From NCBI GenBank assembly GCA_030532225.1, contig JAUNLQ010000001.1, positions 124,001-188,000 on the forward strand: 64,000 nt of DNA. The letters are read 5' to 3'. Source of the stretch: Bacillota bacterium. GTDB lineage: Bacteria; Bacillota; Clostridia; Tissierellales; Peptoniphilaceae. The notes beneath the pieces are model-generated. The model made no database searches and was not told the origin of the DNA. It saw only the letters and a program-made list of their open reading frames with translations. Shown one piece after another: positions 33,316 through 42,953 of this stretch; the stretch's first letter is position 1, and each line of letters opens with the position of its first letter. The position numbers were made by a program, and so were the translations under genes.

Positions 33316-35706
33316 CTAATCTCTCAAAGTAGCATTAAGTTCAGACTCTAATGCTTGAACAATTTTTTCCATTTTTTCATTTACTTCTTTGTCAGTTAAA
33401 GTTCTTTCATAAGACCTAAATTTCAAATTAAAGGCTATGGATTTTTTCCCTGCCTCAATTTGGGATCCAGTATATATATCAAACACTTGGAAGGATTCTA
33501 ATAAATCTCCTGCATTTTTTATAGCCAGGTCCTTAATTTCAGCTACCATTACAGCCTCATCTACAATTATTGCCAGGTCTCTATCAGAAGTTGGGTACTT
33601 TGGTAGAGCCTTGAAAGTAATTTTGTCAGTTGACTTTTCAACTATAAGGCCAAAATCAAATTCTCCTCCTATGGTCCTAGTTTTGATTTCAAAGTTTTTC
33701 ATAACTTGTGGATGAATTTCTCCAAAAGTTCCTAGAAGCTGTGAACCTATATAAACATTGGCACATCTGCCTGGGTGGTAGATAGTGTTATTTTCTTCTC
33801 TTTGCAAGCTTAAGTCCTTTATTCCTAGACGGGCCAAGGCCTTTTCCAAAGACTCTTTAAAGTAGTAGAAGTCGTCTTTGCCATAAAGGGCCATAACTAG
33901 CTTTAGGCCTTCTGTTGGAATCTTGTCCTTGTCTAATTTCTTAGAGAAGGTGTTGCCAATTTCATAGGCGCGCATGTCTTCTATGTTTCTGTTTTGGTTT
34001 CTAGAAATTACATCTAGCATATTGCCAAGTAGGGTAGTTCTCATTACGGAAAATTCTTCTCCCAGTGGATTTAGAATTCTTACATTGTCCCTTCTTGGGT
34101 CTCCTTGTGGAATCATTAGCCTGTCGTAGGTCTTTGGTGAAATAAAGGAATAGGTCAATATCTCGTTGTAACCAAAACCTTTAAGGGCTTCCTTAAGCTT
34201 AGAAGATACTTCCATAAAGTGAGGCTTAGATCCTCTAGTCATTGTAGTATAAATTTCTGTTGGCTTAATGTTGTTTAGGCCATAAAGTCTGCCTACTTCT
34301 TCAATAAGGTCAGCTTCAATGCTAAGGTCTCCTCTAAAGGATGGAATCTTGCAAACTAATAGGTCTCCTTGGTCTTCAAGCTCAATGTCTAAGGCCTGAA
34401 GATAAGCCACCATAGCTTCCTTGGAAATTTCCACTCCTAGAAGTTTTTGGCATCTTTCTGGTCTAAGGCTAATTTGGACCTGTTCAGGCTTTTCTTGGTA
34501 TATGTCATAGTGGCCAGCAACAACTGTAGCTGCACCAATTTCTTCTGCTAGCTTACAGGCTCTTTCTACTGCTAGTTTGGCAAGTTCAGGATCTAGGCCC
34601 TTTTCAAATCTAGAAGAGGCTTCAGTTCTTAGGCCTAATCTTTTAGATGTGTGCCTAATTGATGGTCCTGAGAAGTTGGCTCCTTCAAGGACTATAACCT
34701 TGGTATCTGCCTTTACTTCTGAATCTAAACCTCCCATAACTCCAGCTATACCTATGGTTCCTTGGCCATCTGCTATTACTAGGTCTTGAGAGCTTAGCTT
34801 TCTTTCTTGGCCGTCAAGGGTAGTGAAGATTTCTCCTTCTTGGGCTTCCTTGACTACAATTTTTTCATCTCTTAAATCAGCCAGGTCAAAGGCGTGCATT
34901 GGAATACCTAGTTCTAGCATTACATAGTTAGTAATGTCAACCATGTTGTTTATAGGTCTAACTCCTGCTGCCACTAGGTTATTTTGCATCCATTGAGGTG
35001 ATGGGCCGATTTTCACATCTTTTAAGACCCTTGAATAGTATCTCTTACACTTAGGCGATTGGATTTCCACTGCCTTTAAGTAGTTTTCTATAGAGTCTTC
35101 TTCATTTTTAACACTTAGATCCATGGCCTTAAGGTCCTTGGCTAAAGTCGCCTTGGCTTCTCTGGCCATGCCTACTATAGACAGGCAGTCTGGTCTATTA
35201 GGAGTAATTTCTATTTCTAAAATATCTCCATCAAGGCCTAAAAGCTCTACTACATCTAAGCCTATAGGAGTTGCTGGATCAAATACATAAATTCCGTCTC
35301 TGTATTGTCTTGGAATAACTGAATTGTCATAGCCTAGTTCTGCTAGAGAACAAAGCATACCATTTGAAACTATGCCCCTAAAGTCTGTAGCTTGAATTTC
35401 AATTCCACCTGGTAGGCTGGCTCCAACTGATGCCACAATAACAACTTGGCCCTCTAAAACATTTGGTGCTCCAGTTACTATTGTTTCTACTCTTGACCCT
35501 AAATCGATTTTACAAACAACTAACTTGTCTGCATTTGGATGGTCTGTAATTTCTAATATTTTTCCTGTTACTAGGCCAGAAATACCTTGAGCCCTTGAAA
35601 TTATAGACTCAACATGGGATCCAGAGTCAGTTAAAAGGTCTGCTAGCTTTCTTGAATCTACATCTATATCAACATAATCTTTTAGCCAATTAATTGGTAA
35701 TAACAT
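33316..35706 (-). CDS. pheT: Phenylalanine-tRNA ligase beta subunit
   Basis: Beta chain of the alpha2-beta2 PheRS. The 796-residue length is normal. The N-terminal EMAP-II-like tRNA-binding domain (VTGKILEITDHPNADKLVVC, residues 46-65), the B3/B4 editing domain (residues 200-380, with MVDITNYVMLELGIPMHAFD), the B5 domain, and the C-terminal ferredoxin-like anticodon-binding domain (KYPTSDRDLAIIVDE onward) are all present. It lies 9 bases after pheS. Confidence 0.97.
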   Translation of the reverse strand: MLLPINWLKDYVDIDVDSRKLADLLTDSGSHVESIISRAQGISGLVTGKILEITDHPNADKLVVCKIDLGSRVETIVTGAPNVLEGQVVIVASVGASLPGGIEIQATDFRGIVSNGMLCSLAELGYDNSVIPRQYRDGIYVFDPATPIGLDVVELLGLDGDILEIEITPNRPDCLSIVGMAREAKATLAKDLKAMDLSVKNEEDSIENYLKAVEIQSPKCKRYYSRVLKDVKIGPSPQWMQNNLVAAGVRPINNMVDITNYVMLELGIPMHAFDLADLRDEKIVVKEAQEGEIFTTLDGQERKLSSQDLVIADGQGTIGIAGVMGGLDSEVKADTKVIVLEGANFSGPSIRHTSKRLGLRTEASSRFEKGLDPELAKLAVERACKLAEEIGAATVVAGHYDIYQEKPEQVQISLRPERCQKLLGVEISKEAMVAYLQALDIELEDQGDLLVCKIPSFRGDLSIEADLIEEVGRLYGLNNIKPTEIYTTMTRGSKPHFMEVSSKLKEALKGFGYNEILTYSFISPKTYDRLMIPQGDPRRDNVRILNPLGEEFSVMRTTLLGNMLDVISRNQNRNIEDMRAYEIGNTFSKKLDKDKIPTEGLKLVMALYGKDDFYYFKESLEKALARLGIKDLSLQREENNTIYHPGRCANVYIGSQLLGTFGEIHPQVMKNFEIKTRTIGGEFDFGLIVEKSTDKITFKALPKYPTSDRDLAIIVDEAVMVAEIKDLAIKNAGDLLESFQVFDIYTGSQIEAGKKSIAFNLKFRSYERTLTDKEVNEKMEKIVQALESELNATLRD

Positions 35707-35715
35707 TTTTGCCTC

Positions 35716-36738
35716 CTAAAATTGTTCCAAGAACCTATTGTCATTTTCAAACAATAATCTAATATTTGGAATACCGTATTTTACCATGGTAATTCTATCT
35801 ACTCCAAAACCAAAGGCAAAACCTGTGTATTTTTCAGAGTCTATGCCACAATTTTCTAGAACCTTGGGATGGACCATGCCAGCTCCTAAAAGCTCCATAG
35901 ACCAGCCAGTTCCCCCACAGGCAGGACAGCCCTTGCCATGGCAAGAGTGACAGGTAACATCTACTTCTACTGAAGGTTCAGTAAATGGGAAGTAGTGAGG
36001 TCTGTACCTAGTTTTCATATCTTCCCCTAAAAATTCCTTAATGAAAATTTCCAAGGTTCCAATTAAATCTGCCATAGAAATATTCTCTCCAACAACAAGG
36101 CCTTCCATTTGGTGGAACATTGGTGAGTGGGTGTCGTCAACATCATCGAACCTAAAGGTCCTACCAGCTGAAACCATTTTTATTGGAGCTCCATACTCCT
36201 TCATAGTACGAATTTGTACTGGAGAAGTGTGGGTCCTAAGTAGGGTCTTTTCGTCTATATAAAAGGTATCTGACATATCCCTTGATGGGTGGTCTTCAGG
36301 TGAATTAAGTAGGTCAAAGTTGTTTTCAACTGACTCAATTTCTGGACCTGAAATAATTTTAAAGCCCATAGATACAAAAAGGTCTTCTAGTTCATCCATA
36401 GTTTTTATTAAAGGATGGTCGTGGCCTAATCTTATATTTTCTTTTTCTAGAGAAATGTCAATAACTTCCCTTTTTAGTCTTTCCTTAAGAAGGGCTTCTT
36501 GAAATTTTTCCCTTTTTTCCTTAATGGCTCCTTGCATTTCAGCAGATATTTCATTGGCCAATTTACCAATAACTGGTCTTTCTTCTTTTGAAAGTTTGCC
36601 CATGCCCTTTAAGGCTTCAGTCATAAGTCCCTTTTTGCCAAGGTACTTAACCCTAAGGTCTTCAAGGCTTTCAGTATCTTCAATTGAGCCTATTTTTTCT
36701 ACAAATTCTTTTTTTATATTATTTAATAGCTCTTTCAT
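35716..36738 (-). CDS. pheS: Phenylalanine-tRNA ligase alpha subunit
   Basis: Catalytic subunit of PheRS. 340 residues, starting with an N-terminal coiled coil that contacts tRNA-Phe. Class II motif 2 appears as RTHTSPVQIRTM (about 168-179) with AGRTFRFDDVDDTHSPMFHQ, and motif 3 as GFAFGFGVDRITMVKYGI. No T-box leader is seen; the gene starts 16 bases after the antiporter gene and may be read from its promoter. Confidence 0.97.
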   Translation of the reverse strand: MKELLNNIKKEFVEKIGSIEDTESLEDLRVKYLGKKGLMTEALKGMGKLSKEERPVIGKLANEISAEMQGAIKEKREKFQEALLKERLKREVIDISLEKENIRLGHDHPLIKTMDELEDLFVSMGFKIISGPEIESVENNFDLLNSPEDHPSRDMSDTFYIDEKTLLRTHTSPVQIRTMKEYGAPIKMVSAGRTFRFDDVDDTHSPMFHQMEGLVVGENISMADLIGTLEIFIKEFLGEDMKTRYRPHYFPFTEPSVEVDVTCHSCHGKGCPACGGTGWSMELLGAGMVHPKVLENCGIDSEKYTGFAFGFGVDRITMVKYGIPNIRLLFENDNRFLEQF

Positions 36739-36754
36739 AGTCCCTCCATAAAAT

Positions 36755-38380
36755 TTATTTTCTTTTTAACTTTTTTAGACCCTTAAAACTAGGATCATCT
36801 TCATTGGCTTTTATTGTAACTAAGGTGTCTCCCTCACAGATTATAGTGGCTCCAGTAGGAACTATAATTTCGTTGTCCCTAGTTTGGACCATAATAATCA
36901 GCTCGTCATCAGGCAGGTTAATTTCCTTTACAGTCTTGTTGGCCCAAGGATGGGAATGGGGAATAGTAAGCTCAACTAGCTCATCTGAAGCCCTATCAAA
37001 ATAAACCTCTCCCCCTAAAACAACTAGGTCATCTTCCTTTAAAACTGTAGACCCTCTAGGTACAATGGTCTTTCCCCTTCTTTCGATTTTGGCAACAATA
37101 ATATTAAAAGCAAGATTTAAAGTAGAAACAGGTTGGTTAATCCACCTGGACCCTGGCCTTATAACAGTTTGAATAAAGCCAAGTTCACTTTTATCTTGGT
37201 AGTCATTAAAGTTTTTAAGTACAGTATCATTTGGATCTAAAATATCTAATTTTCTAGAAACCCATGGCATAATCGACCCTTGCAAAAGAGCAGAAATTAC
37301 ACAGACTCCAAAGACAATATGATAAATATCCATATTCAGCTTAACGCCAGAATTAATTACTAAAATAGCAAAGGCTATGGCTGCTGCCCCTCTAATTCCA
37401 GCTAGGGAAATCATTAGCTTTTGATTTCTCGGTCCCTTAAAAGGTGCCAGCAAAAGAAAAGTAGCAAAAGGCCTAGAAACCAATAACAAAAACAAACACA
37501 CAGCCAAGGCTTCAGGAAGATGGGAAATAAAAGCATCTACATTAGAAAGCAAACCTAGCATAAAAAATAAGCCAATTTGCAATAGACTGGTAATTCCATC
37601 TAAGAAAAACACAGACTGTCTCTTGCCTTTAAACTGTTGGTTACCAACATAAATCCCGAAAACATAAGTTGCCAGATAGCCATTTCCCTTTATTAAGTTG
37701 GCAAAAGAGAAAGTAAACAAGGCTGTAGCAGCAAGAAAGATTATAAACAAACCGTCACGATCAAACTTGGCTATCCTAACAATCTTCATAAAAATCAAGG
37801 AAACTCCAAAGCCAACTACAAGGCCAAAGGCTATTTGAGTAAATATAGTTAAGGGAACTAAAATTTCTCTGCCTAAAAGTAGAGACAGAAAAATCATAGT
37901 TAAAGTATAGGCTGTAGGGTCATTGGATCCTGACTCTAACTCTAAAAGTGGTGCAGTAGAATATTTTAGGTTAAGATTTTGGGACCTTAAAATATTAGAA
38001 ACTGAAGCAAAGTCAGTAGACGAAATAACAGAGCCTAAAAGCATTCCCTCTAAGTAAGAAACTTTTAAAAAATAGTGACAAAAAATTCCAGTTATCAAAG
38101 CCGTCAATAAAGTTCCGAACAAACTCATAATAATAGCTTCCCTAGCAACAGGCTTGGCCATTTTCCATTTGGTAGAAAAACCTCCTTGGAAAATAATAAT
38201 CATTAAAGCCAAGGATGCAAACTTATCTGCAATTTCATAATTATTAAAATCAAAGCCAAATTTGGAAAAAATAATTCCAAAAACAATAAAAATTAATAAG
38301 GATGGAATACCAGACCTATTAGAAATCTTTATAGCAAAAATAGCTAAAAATAAAATAATAGCAACAATTAATATATCCAT
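36755..38380 (-). CDS. NhaP2/CvrA-type K+ (or Na+)/H+ antiporter
   Basis: CPA1-family antiporter with a regulatory RCK-C tail. About 12 hydrophobic helices occupy residues 1-380, with the family core SVISSTDFASVSNILRSQNL (about 116-135), LELESGSNDPTAYTL (about 146-160, antiporter aspartate region) and LAGIRGAAAIAFAI. The C-terminal 130 residues (NIIVAKIERRGKTIVPRGST, VVLGGEVYF) are a TrkA-C/RCK-C domain, and a second such block ends the protein. Likely role is K+ or Na+ export linked to pH homeostasis; the ion is not decided by sequence. Confidence 0.93.
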   Translation of the reverse strand: MDILIVAIILFLAIFAIKISNRSGIPSLLIFIVFGIIFSKFGFDFNNYEIADKFASLALMIIIFQGGFSTKWKMAKPVAREAIIMSLFGTLLTALITGIFCHYFLKVSYLEGMLLGSVISSTDFASVSNILRSQNLNLKYSTAPLLELESGSNDPTAYTLTMIFLSLLLGREILVPLTIFTQIAFGLVVGFGVSLIFMKIVRIAKFDRDGLFIIFLAATALFTFSFANLIKGNGYLATYVFGIYVGNQQFKGKRQSVFFLDGITSLLQIGLFFMLGLLSNVDAFISHLPEALAVCLFLLLVSRPFATFLLLAPFKGPRNQKLMISLAGIRGAAAIAFAILVINSGVKLNMDIYHIVFGVCVISALLQGSIMPWVSRKLDILDPNDTVLKNFNDYQDKSELGFIQTVIRPGSRWINQPVSTLNLAFNIIVAKIERRGKTIVPRGSTVLKEDDLVVLGGEVYFDRASDELVELTIPHSHPWANKTVKEINLPDDELIIMVQTRDNEIIVPTGATIICEGDTLVTIKANEDDPSFKGLKKLKRK

Positions 38381-38518
38381 TTTATCCTCTTTCTAAGACT
38401 TTTATCCTTCTTATTATAACAGAAAATGAAGCAAATAGTTAGTCCTCTACAAATAAAGTATAAATGAAAAAAGACAGAGGACCTTGCCCCTGCCTAAAAT
38501 TTTTTTGTATAGAATATA

Positions 38519-40147
38519 TTACTTGTAAAGCAAATACTTTTCTCTAATAACCATAAAGTCCCTTAATTCATCTTGGTAAAGACCTACAATTTCTTCAGGA
38601 CTTAATTTCATCTTTAGAGCTTGGCCCATCATAGGACCTCCATGGATTTTTTCAAACATTGGAACCTTGCCATCTACTTCTTCTGGAATATTTATAGCAT
38701 CTAAAAGATTTGCTGTAGCCAAAATATAAGTTCCTGTCTTTTGTGGACTGTAAAGGTGGTAGTCAGTAATAGTAAGTCTAACTCCTCCTCTTTCCCCCTT
38801 GTCTTCAGCAGTAAAATAAAGACCTGGAAGACCATAGGCGTTTAATCTTCTAGCAAATTCTTGGGAATCAAGACCCTTGGCTCCAACCCAAGTAAATTTG
38901 TCAGCCTGACCAAGGCCTGTGTTGTCTCCAATACCTGTTGCCATATAGTTAAAGGCAGATTCTAGGTTTGGAATATTAGGACTTGTTTGAGAAAATGGAA
39001 GGTCTGTGTCTTGCCAGATCATAGATCTTTTGTAGCCCTTCATCTCTACAATTTCAAGATCTGCTCCAATATTTCTGTTGAAAAACTGGGCCAATTCTCC
39101 TACTGTCATTCCATGAGCCATTGGAAGCTTATCAACTCCAACAAAGGTTTTGTAGCCTTCATCTAATACAAAGCCTTCAACGATTTGTCCTCCTAGAGGA
39201 TTTGGTCTGTCTAAAACTATAAGAGGTATCTTAGCTGTAGCTGCTGCCTTCATAGCATAATTTAAGGTGGAAATATAGGTGTAGGTTCTAGAACCAATGT
39301 CTTGGATATCAAATATTAATACATCAATGCCCTTTAGCATGTCAGGACTTGGCTGTCTAGTCTTGCCATACAAGGAATATACTGGTAGTTTCAGTTCTTG
39401 GTCAATATAAGATTCTACATATTCACCTGCCAGGTGTTTGCCATCTAGGCCATGTTCTGGAGAATAAATAGCCTTTAGATTTGCAGGTCCATAGTGATAA
39501 AGTTTGTCTACTGTTCTCTTGCCTTCAGAGTCAATGCCTGTTTGGTTAGTAATCAAACCTAGGCTCTTGCCATCAATAAGATGGGAGTATTCTTCTACTA
39601 GTCTTTCATTTCCTAGGACTAGCTTCTTAGCTTGGGGAACCTTAATGGTAATGACGTTGGTATAAATTATTGCTGCATTGGCAGCTTCATTATAGTCAAC
39701 TTGGTAATCAAGATATTGGCCCATGTCCCTAAGCTTAAAATAGTTGTAGCCGTCAATATTATAGGCTGTAATTTGGTAGCTTTGGTCCTTGCCATTTTTA
39801 ATTAATTTTAAGGTCATTTCCTTGGCTGTGGCAGAAACCTTGGCGTCCTCTTTGTAAATAGTTGCCTTGTCTTGGCCTGGATCGTAGGATTCATCTAGGT
39901 TAATAATTATTCTCTTGTTGTCTCCCCACAAGGAAAAATTATAATCATGAAGCTTCAAAACCTGGGCCAGGTCTCTAAGTCTGTAATAGTTGTTGTCATT
40001 AATATTAAAACCCTTAAGATCTGTTTTTTGTTTGTTCACATAAAGGTCTTGGGGACTTCTAAGGCCTGTATAAGTAGTTTTTGCCATAATATTACTTGGC
40101 CATACAAGCAATAAAGCCATTAAAATAAATAAAATTTTCTTTTTCAT
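38519..40147 (-). CDS. NamZ-like exo-beta-N-acetylmuramidase (DUF1343, GH171) with N-terminal stalk repeats
   Basis: DUF1343 proteins such as B. subtilis NamZ release MurNAc from the ends of peptidoglycan chains during wall recycling. The GH171 catalytic part covers about residues 175-540 (KSLGLITNQTGIDSEGKRTV, AIYSPEHGLDGKHLAGEYVE, VLIFDIQDIGSRTYTYIST, IVLDRPNPLGGQIVEG). It is preceded by a signal peptide and two stalk-like modules (NNYYRLRDLAQVLKLHDYNF, YNYFKLRDMGQYLDYQVDY), an unusual addition. Start: a longer reading to 40186 is rejected because TATAAT (minus-strand, 40164-40169) lies inside it; ATG at 40147 follows GGGTGAT. Confidence 0.88.
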   Translation of the reverse strand: MKKKILFILMALLLVWPSNIMAKTTYTGLRSPQDLYVNKQKTDLKGFNINDNNYYRLRDLAQVLKLHDYNFSLWGDNKRIIINLDESYDPGQDKATIYKEDAKVSATAKEMTLKLIKNGKDQSYQITAYNIDGYNYFKLRDMGQYLDYQVDYNEAANAAIIYTNVITIKVPQAKKLVLGNERLVEEYSHLIDGKSLGLITNQTGIDSEGKRTVDKLYHYGPANLKAIYSPEHGLDGKHLAGEYVESYIDQELKLPVYSLYGKTRQPSPDMLKGIDVLIFDIQDIGSRTYTYISTLNYAMKAAATAKIPLIVLDRPNPLGGQIVEGFVLDEGYKTFVGVDKLPMAHGMTVGELAQFFNRNIGADLEIVEMKGYKRSMIWQDTDLPFSQTSPNIPNLESAFNYMATGIGDNTGLGQADKFTWVGAKGLDSQEFARRLNAYGLPGLYFTAEDKGERGGVRLTITDYHLYSPQKTGTYILATANLLDAINIPEEVDGKVPMFEKIHGGPMMGQALKMKLSPEEIVGLYQDELRDFMVIREKYLLYK

Positions 40148-40235
40148 ATTATCACCCAAGTAAATTATAACATTATTAATAAACAATTAAGTTAAAGTCT
40201 TGTTACATTAATTTACAAAAATTTCACAGGGTTTT

Positions 40236-40299
40236 TGATAATAATTATTGAAATCTCTAATCCTTTCTTGTATAATCTAGTTAATGATAATAGTAATCA
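40236..40299 (+). promoter_or_regulatory. feo promoter with two Fur boxes
   Basis: TTGAAA (40248-40253) and TATAAT (40271-40276) are spaced by exactly 17 bases. Box 1, TGATAATAATTATTG (40236-40250), matches the 7-1-7 Fur box TGATAATNATTATCA at 12 of 14 defined positions and overlaps the -35. Box 2, TGATAATAGTAATCA (40285-40299), also matches 12 of 14 and lies just downstream of the -10. Fur repression when iron is plentiful is inferred. Confidence 0.82.
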
Positions 40300-40388
40300 A
40301 TTAGTTTTCTTGGCCAGAAATTTTTAGGCCTTAAGATTTCTACTTGTTTTATCATAAATATATTTCATAAGATTTAAAGGAGGATTTT

Positions 40389-40616
40389 ATGGAAACTTTA
40401 AAAGAAGGAAAGGTTGGCAAGACCTACAAGATTGTAAAAATTCATGGGTCTGGACCTTTAAAAAGAAGAATTATGGATATGGGCCTAACAAAAAGGACAG
40501 AGCTTTTAATTAGAAAGGCTGCTCCCTTTGGTGATCCTATCCAAATAAATGTTAGAAACTACGAGCTAAGTATGAGAAGAGCTGATGCTGAGCACATTGA
40601 AGTAGTGGAGGTATAA
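40389..40616 (+). CDS. feoA: Ferrous iron transport protein A
   Basis: Small SH3-fold cytoplasmic partner of FeoB. 75 residues: TYKIVKIHGSGPLKRRIMDM, LTKRTELLIRKAAPFGDPIQ and LSMRRADAEHIEVVEV are the family's three blocks. AAGGAGG precedes the ATG. It starts the feoA-feoB-Cys-rich peptide operon, 8 bases ahead of feoB. Confidence 0.96.
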   Translation: METLKEGKVGKTYKIVKIHGSGPLKRRIMDMGLTKRTELLIRKAAPFGDPIQINVRNYELSMRRADAEHIEVVEV

Positions 40617-40623
40617 AAACCTT

Positions 40624-42741
40624 ATGACTATTAAAATCGCTTTAGCTGGCAACCCTAACTCAGGCAAGACCACCCTTTTTAATGCCTTAACTGGCAGCCA
40701 CCAATATGTAGGCAACTGGCCTGGGGTTACTGTGGAAAAAAAGGAAGGCTTCTATAGAAAGGATTCTTCTGTAGTCCTTACAGACCTGCCTGGAATTTAT
40801 TCTCTTTCCCCTTACACCCTAGAGGAAGTTGTGGCTAGAGATTTTCTCTTAAAGGAAAAGCCTGATGCCATTATTAATGTTGTTGACGGCTCTAACATCG
40901 AAAGAAACTTGTACTTATCTACCCAGCTATCTGAGCTAGGTATCCCTCTAATTATAGCCCTTAATATGATGGACTTAGTTAGAAAAAACAAAGACTTTAT
41001 TGACATAAAAAAAATTGAAAGGGAACTTAACTGTAAGATAGTAGAAGTTTCTGCCTTGAAAAACGAAAACATAGACACCCTTATAAATGTTGCCAAGGAA
41101 CTTGTCCTTGCAGAAAATCATTCACCTACTATTAAGGCCTTCCCTAAGGATCTGGAAATCTTTATACAAAGAATTGAAGCCTTGCTTCCTGAAATAAATA
41201 AGGACCAAGGAAAGAGATGGAAGCTGGTAAAGATTTTTGAAAGAGACCAAAAAGTTTTAGCAGATCTTAACTTGTCTGAGGACCAAGTTTTCGCCTTAGA
41301 AAAAATAAGAAGTGAAGCTGAAGAAGTCTTTGATGATGATGTTGAAGGAATTGTCACCAATGCAAGATATAATTTTGTAAGTGAACTTTCTTCTTCTACT
41401 GTAAAAAAGGGCCGCCAAGGCCTAACTCTTTCTGACAAAATCGACAAGATTGTTACTAGTAAGATTTTTTTCCTGCCAATTTTTATAGGAGTTATTTTCT
41501 TAGTCTATTTTTTGGCCATTTCTGTTGTTGGAGGAGATGTAACTGACTGGACCAATGATGTTCTTTTTGGAGAAATTATTGGCTCAAGATTAGATAGCCT
41601 TTTGACAAATCTTGGAACTTCACCAATGGTTCACTCCCTAGTAATGGATGGAATCTATGCAGGTGTTACTGGAGTTTTAGGCTTCCTGCCTGTTATAGCC
41701 AGCCTATTTATTTTTATTTCTCTACTAGAAGATATTGGTTATATGTCTAGGATTGCCTTTATTTTAGACAAGATTTTTAGAAAGTTTGGTCTATCTGGCA
41801 AGTCCTTTATTCCAATTTTAGTAGGAACTGGTTGTTCTGTTCCTGGCATTATGGCCACTAGAACTATAGAAAATGATGCAGATAGAAGAATGACCATAAC
41901 TGTTGCTTCTATGATGCCTTGTGGGGCCAAGACTGATATTATAGCCATGTTCGCTGCTGTTTGGGGTGGAGCTTGGTGGTTCGGCCCTCTTTGGTACTTT
42001 GGTGGGATTTTAGCTGTAATGGTTACAGGTTTGATCCTAAAGAAAACTGCCAGATTCCAAGGCGACCTGGCTCCCTTTATTATGGAGCTGCCAGAATACC
42101 ACCTGCCATCTGCCTATAATATTTTTAGGGCCACTTGGCAAAGAGTCAAGGCCTTTATAGTTAATGCAGGGACTGTTATTCTTTTAGCCTCAATTTTTGT
42201 TTGGCTAACTACTAATATAACTGTGAATTTCACCTTTGAGCCCTTTGGCCAGTCTGAAGTTGATTCTATTTTGGCCTTTGTTGGAAAGAAAATCCAGTGG
42301 ATCTTTATTCCCCTAGGCTTTGGTGATTGGTTGGCAACTGTAGCCACCTTCTTAGGCCTTGTTGCCAAGGAAATTGTAGTTTCAACCTTTGGTATTATTG
42401 CAAATCTTGGAGACCTTGCAGGCAACACTGGAGCCCTAACAGGCTTTATTAAAGAATATTTTTCAACAGCTTCTATGTTGTCCTTTATGTTCTTTAATCA
42501 GCTTACCATTCCTTGTTTTGCAGCTGTTGGAGCCATTAGACAGGAAATGGATGACAAGAATTGGACCCGCTTTGCCCTAGGCTATATAGTAATCTTTTCC
42601 TATACTGTAAGTTTAATGGTCTACCAATTTGCCAGAGTTTTCATTGATGGTGGAAAGCCAGATATAGGTACTTTTGTAGGACTAATAATTTTAGTTGTAT
42701 ATTTATACTTGATCTTCAGACCATCAAAGTATAAAAAATAG
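40624..42741 (+). CDS. feoB: Ferrous iron transporter FeoB
   Basis: GTP-gated Fe2+ permease. The N-terminal G domain shows G1 GNPNSGKTTLFNALTG (about 9-24), G3 DLPGIYSL and G4 NMMD. The GDI-like helical domain spans about 170-270. The membrane part has two Gate motifs including GTGCSVPGIMATRT (about 400-413) and ASMMPCGAKTDI, with the conserved cysteines. 705 residues, near the usual length. Expression should follow Fur through the two upstream boxes. Confidence 0.97.
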   Translation: MTIKIALAGNPNSGKTTLFNALTGSHQYVGNWPGVTVEKKEGFYRKDSSVVLTDLPGIYSLSPYTLEEVVARDFLLKEKPDAIINVVDGSNIERNLYLSTQLSELGIPLIIALNMMDLVRKNKDFIDIKKIERELNCKIVEVSALKNENIDTLINVAKELVLAENHSPTIKAFPKDLEIFIQRIEALLPEINKDQGKRWKLVKIFERDQKVLADLNLSEDQVFALEKIRSEAEEVFDDDVEGIVTNARYNFVSELSSSTVKKGRQGLTLSDKIDKIVTSKIFFLPIFIGVIFLVYFLAISVVGGDVTDWTNDVLFGEIIGSRLDSLLTNLGTSPMVHSLVMDGIYAGVTGVLGFLPVIASLFIFISLLEDIGYMSRIAFILDKIFRKFGLSGKSFIPILVGTGCSVPGIMATRTIENDADRRMTITVASMMPCGAKTDIIAMFAAVWGGAWWFGPLWYFGGILAVMVTGLILKKTARFQGDLAPFIMELPEYHLPSAYNIFRATWQRVKAFIVNAGTVILLASIFVWLTTNITVNFTFEPFGQSEVDSILAFVGKKIQWIFIPLGFGDWLATVATFLGLVAKEIVVSTFGIIANLGDLAGNTGALTGFIKEYFSTASMLSFMFFNQLTIPCFAAVGAIRQEMDDKNWTRFALGYIVIFSYTVSLMVYQFARVFIDGGKPDIGTFVGLIILVVYLYLIFRPSKYKK

Positions 42742-42750
42742 GAGGAAATT

Positions 42751-42897
42751 ATGGGAGATATAATTGTATTGTTGGTAATAGGCTTAGTTGCCCTAGTTGC
42801 CTTTTTGAAAATAAGAAAGAATAAAAAAGCTAAAAACTGTTCTATTGGCTGTGCATCCTGCCCTTCAGCAGCTTCTTGCCAGGCCTATAGAAAATAG
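42751..42897 (+). CDS. FeoB-associated Cys-rich membrane peptide
   Basis: A 48-residue peptide directly behind feoB, with AGGAGG ahead of its ATG. Residues 3-20 are a membrane helix (DIIVLLVIGLVALVAFL), followed by a basic stretch and a cysteine cluster, CSIGCASCPSAASC. This matches the FeoB-associated Cys-rich proteins often found in this position in Bacillota; the cysteines may hand over or sense Fe2+ (inference). It is shorter than usual gene-calling cut-offs. A terminator hairpin follows at 42911-42940. Confidence 0.9.
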   Translation: MGDIIVLLVIGLVALVAFLKIRKNKKAKNCSIGCASCPSAASCQAYRK

Positions 42898-42910
42898 TTT
42901 ATGTAGAAGA

Positions 42911-42940
42911 AAATCCTTGGTCCTAGCCAGGGATTTTTTA
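42911..42940 (+). terminator. Terminator of the feo operon
   Basis: AAATCCTTGG ... CCAGGGATTT stem, then a T-rich stretch. Confidence 0.8.
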
Positions 42941-42953
42941 TAAATTTTTTATT

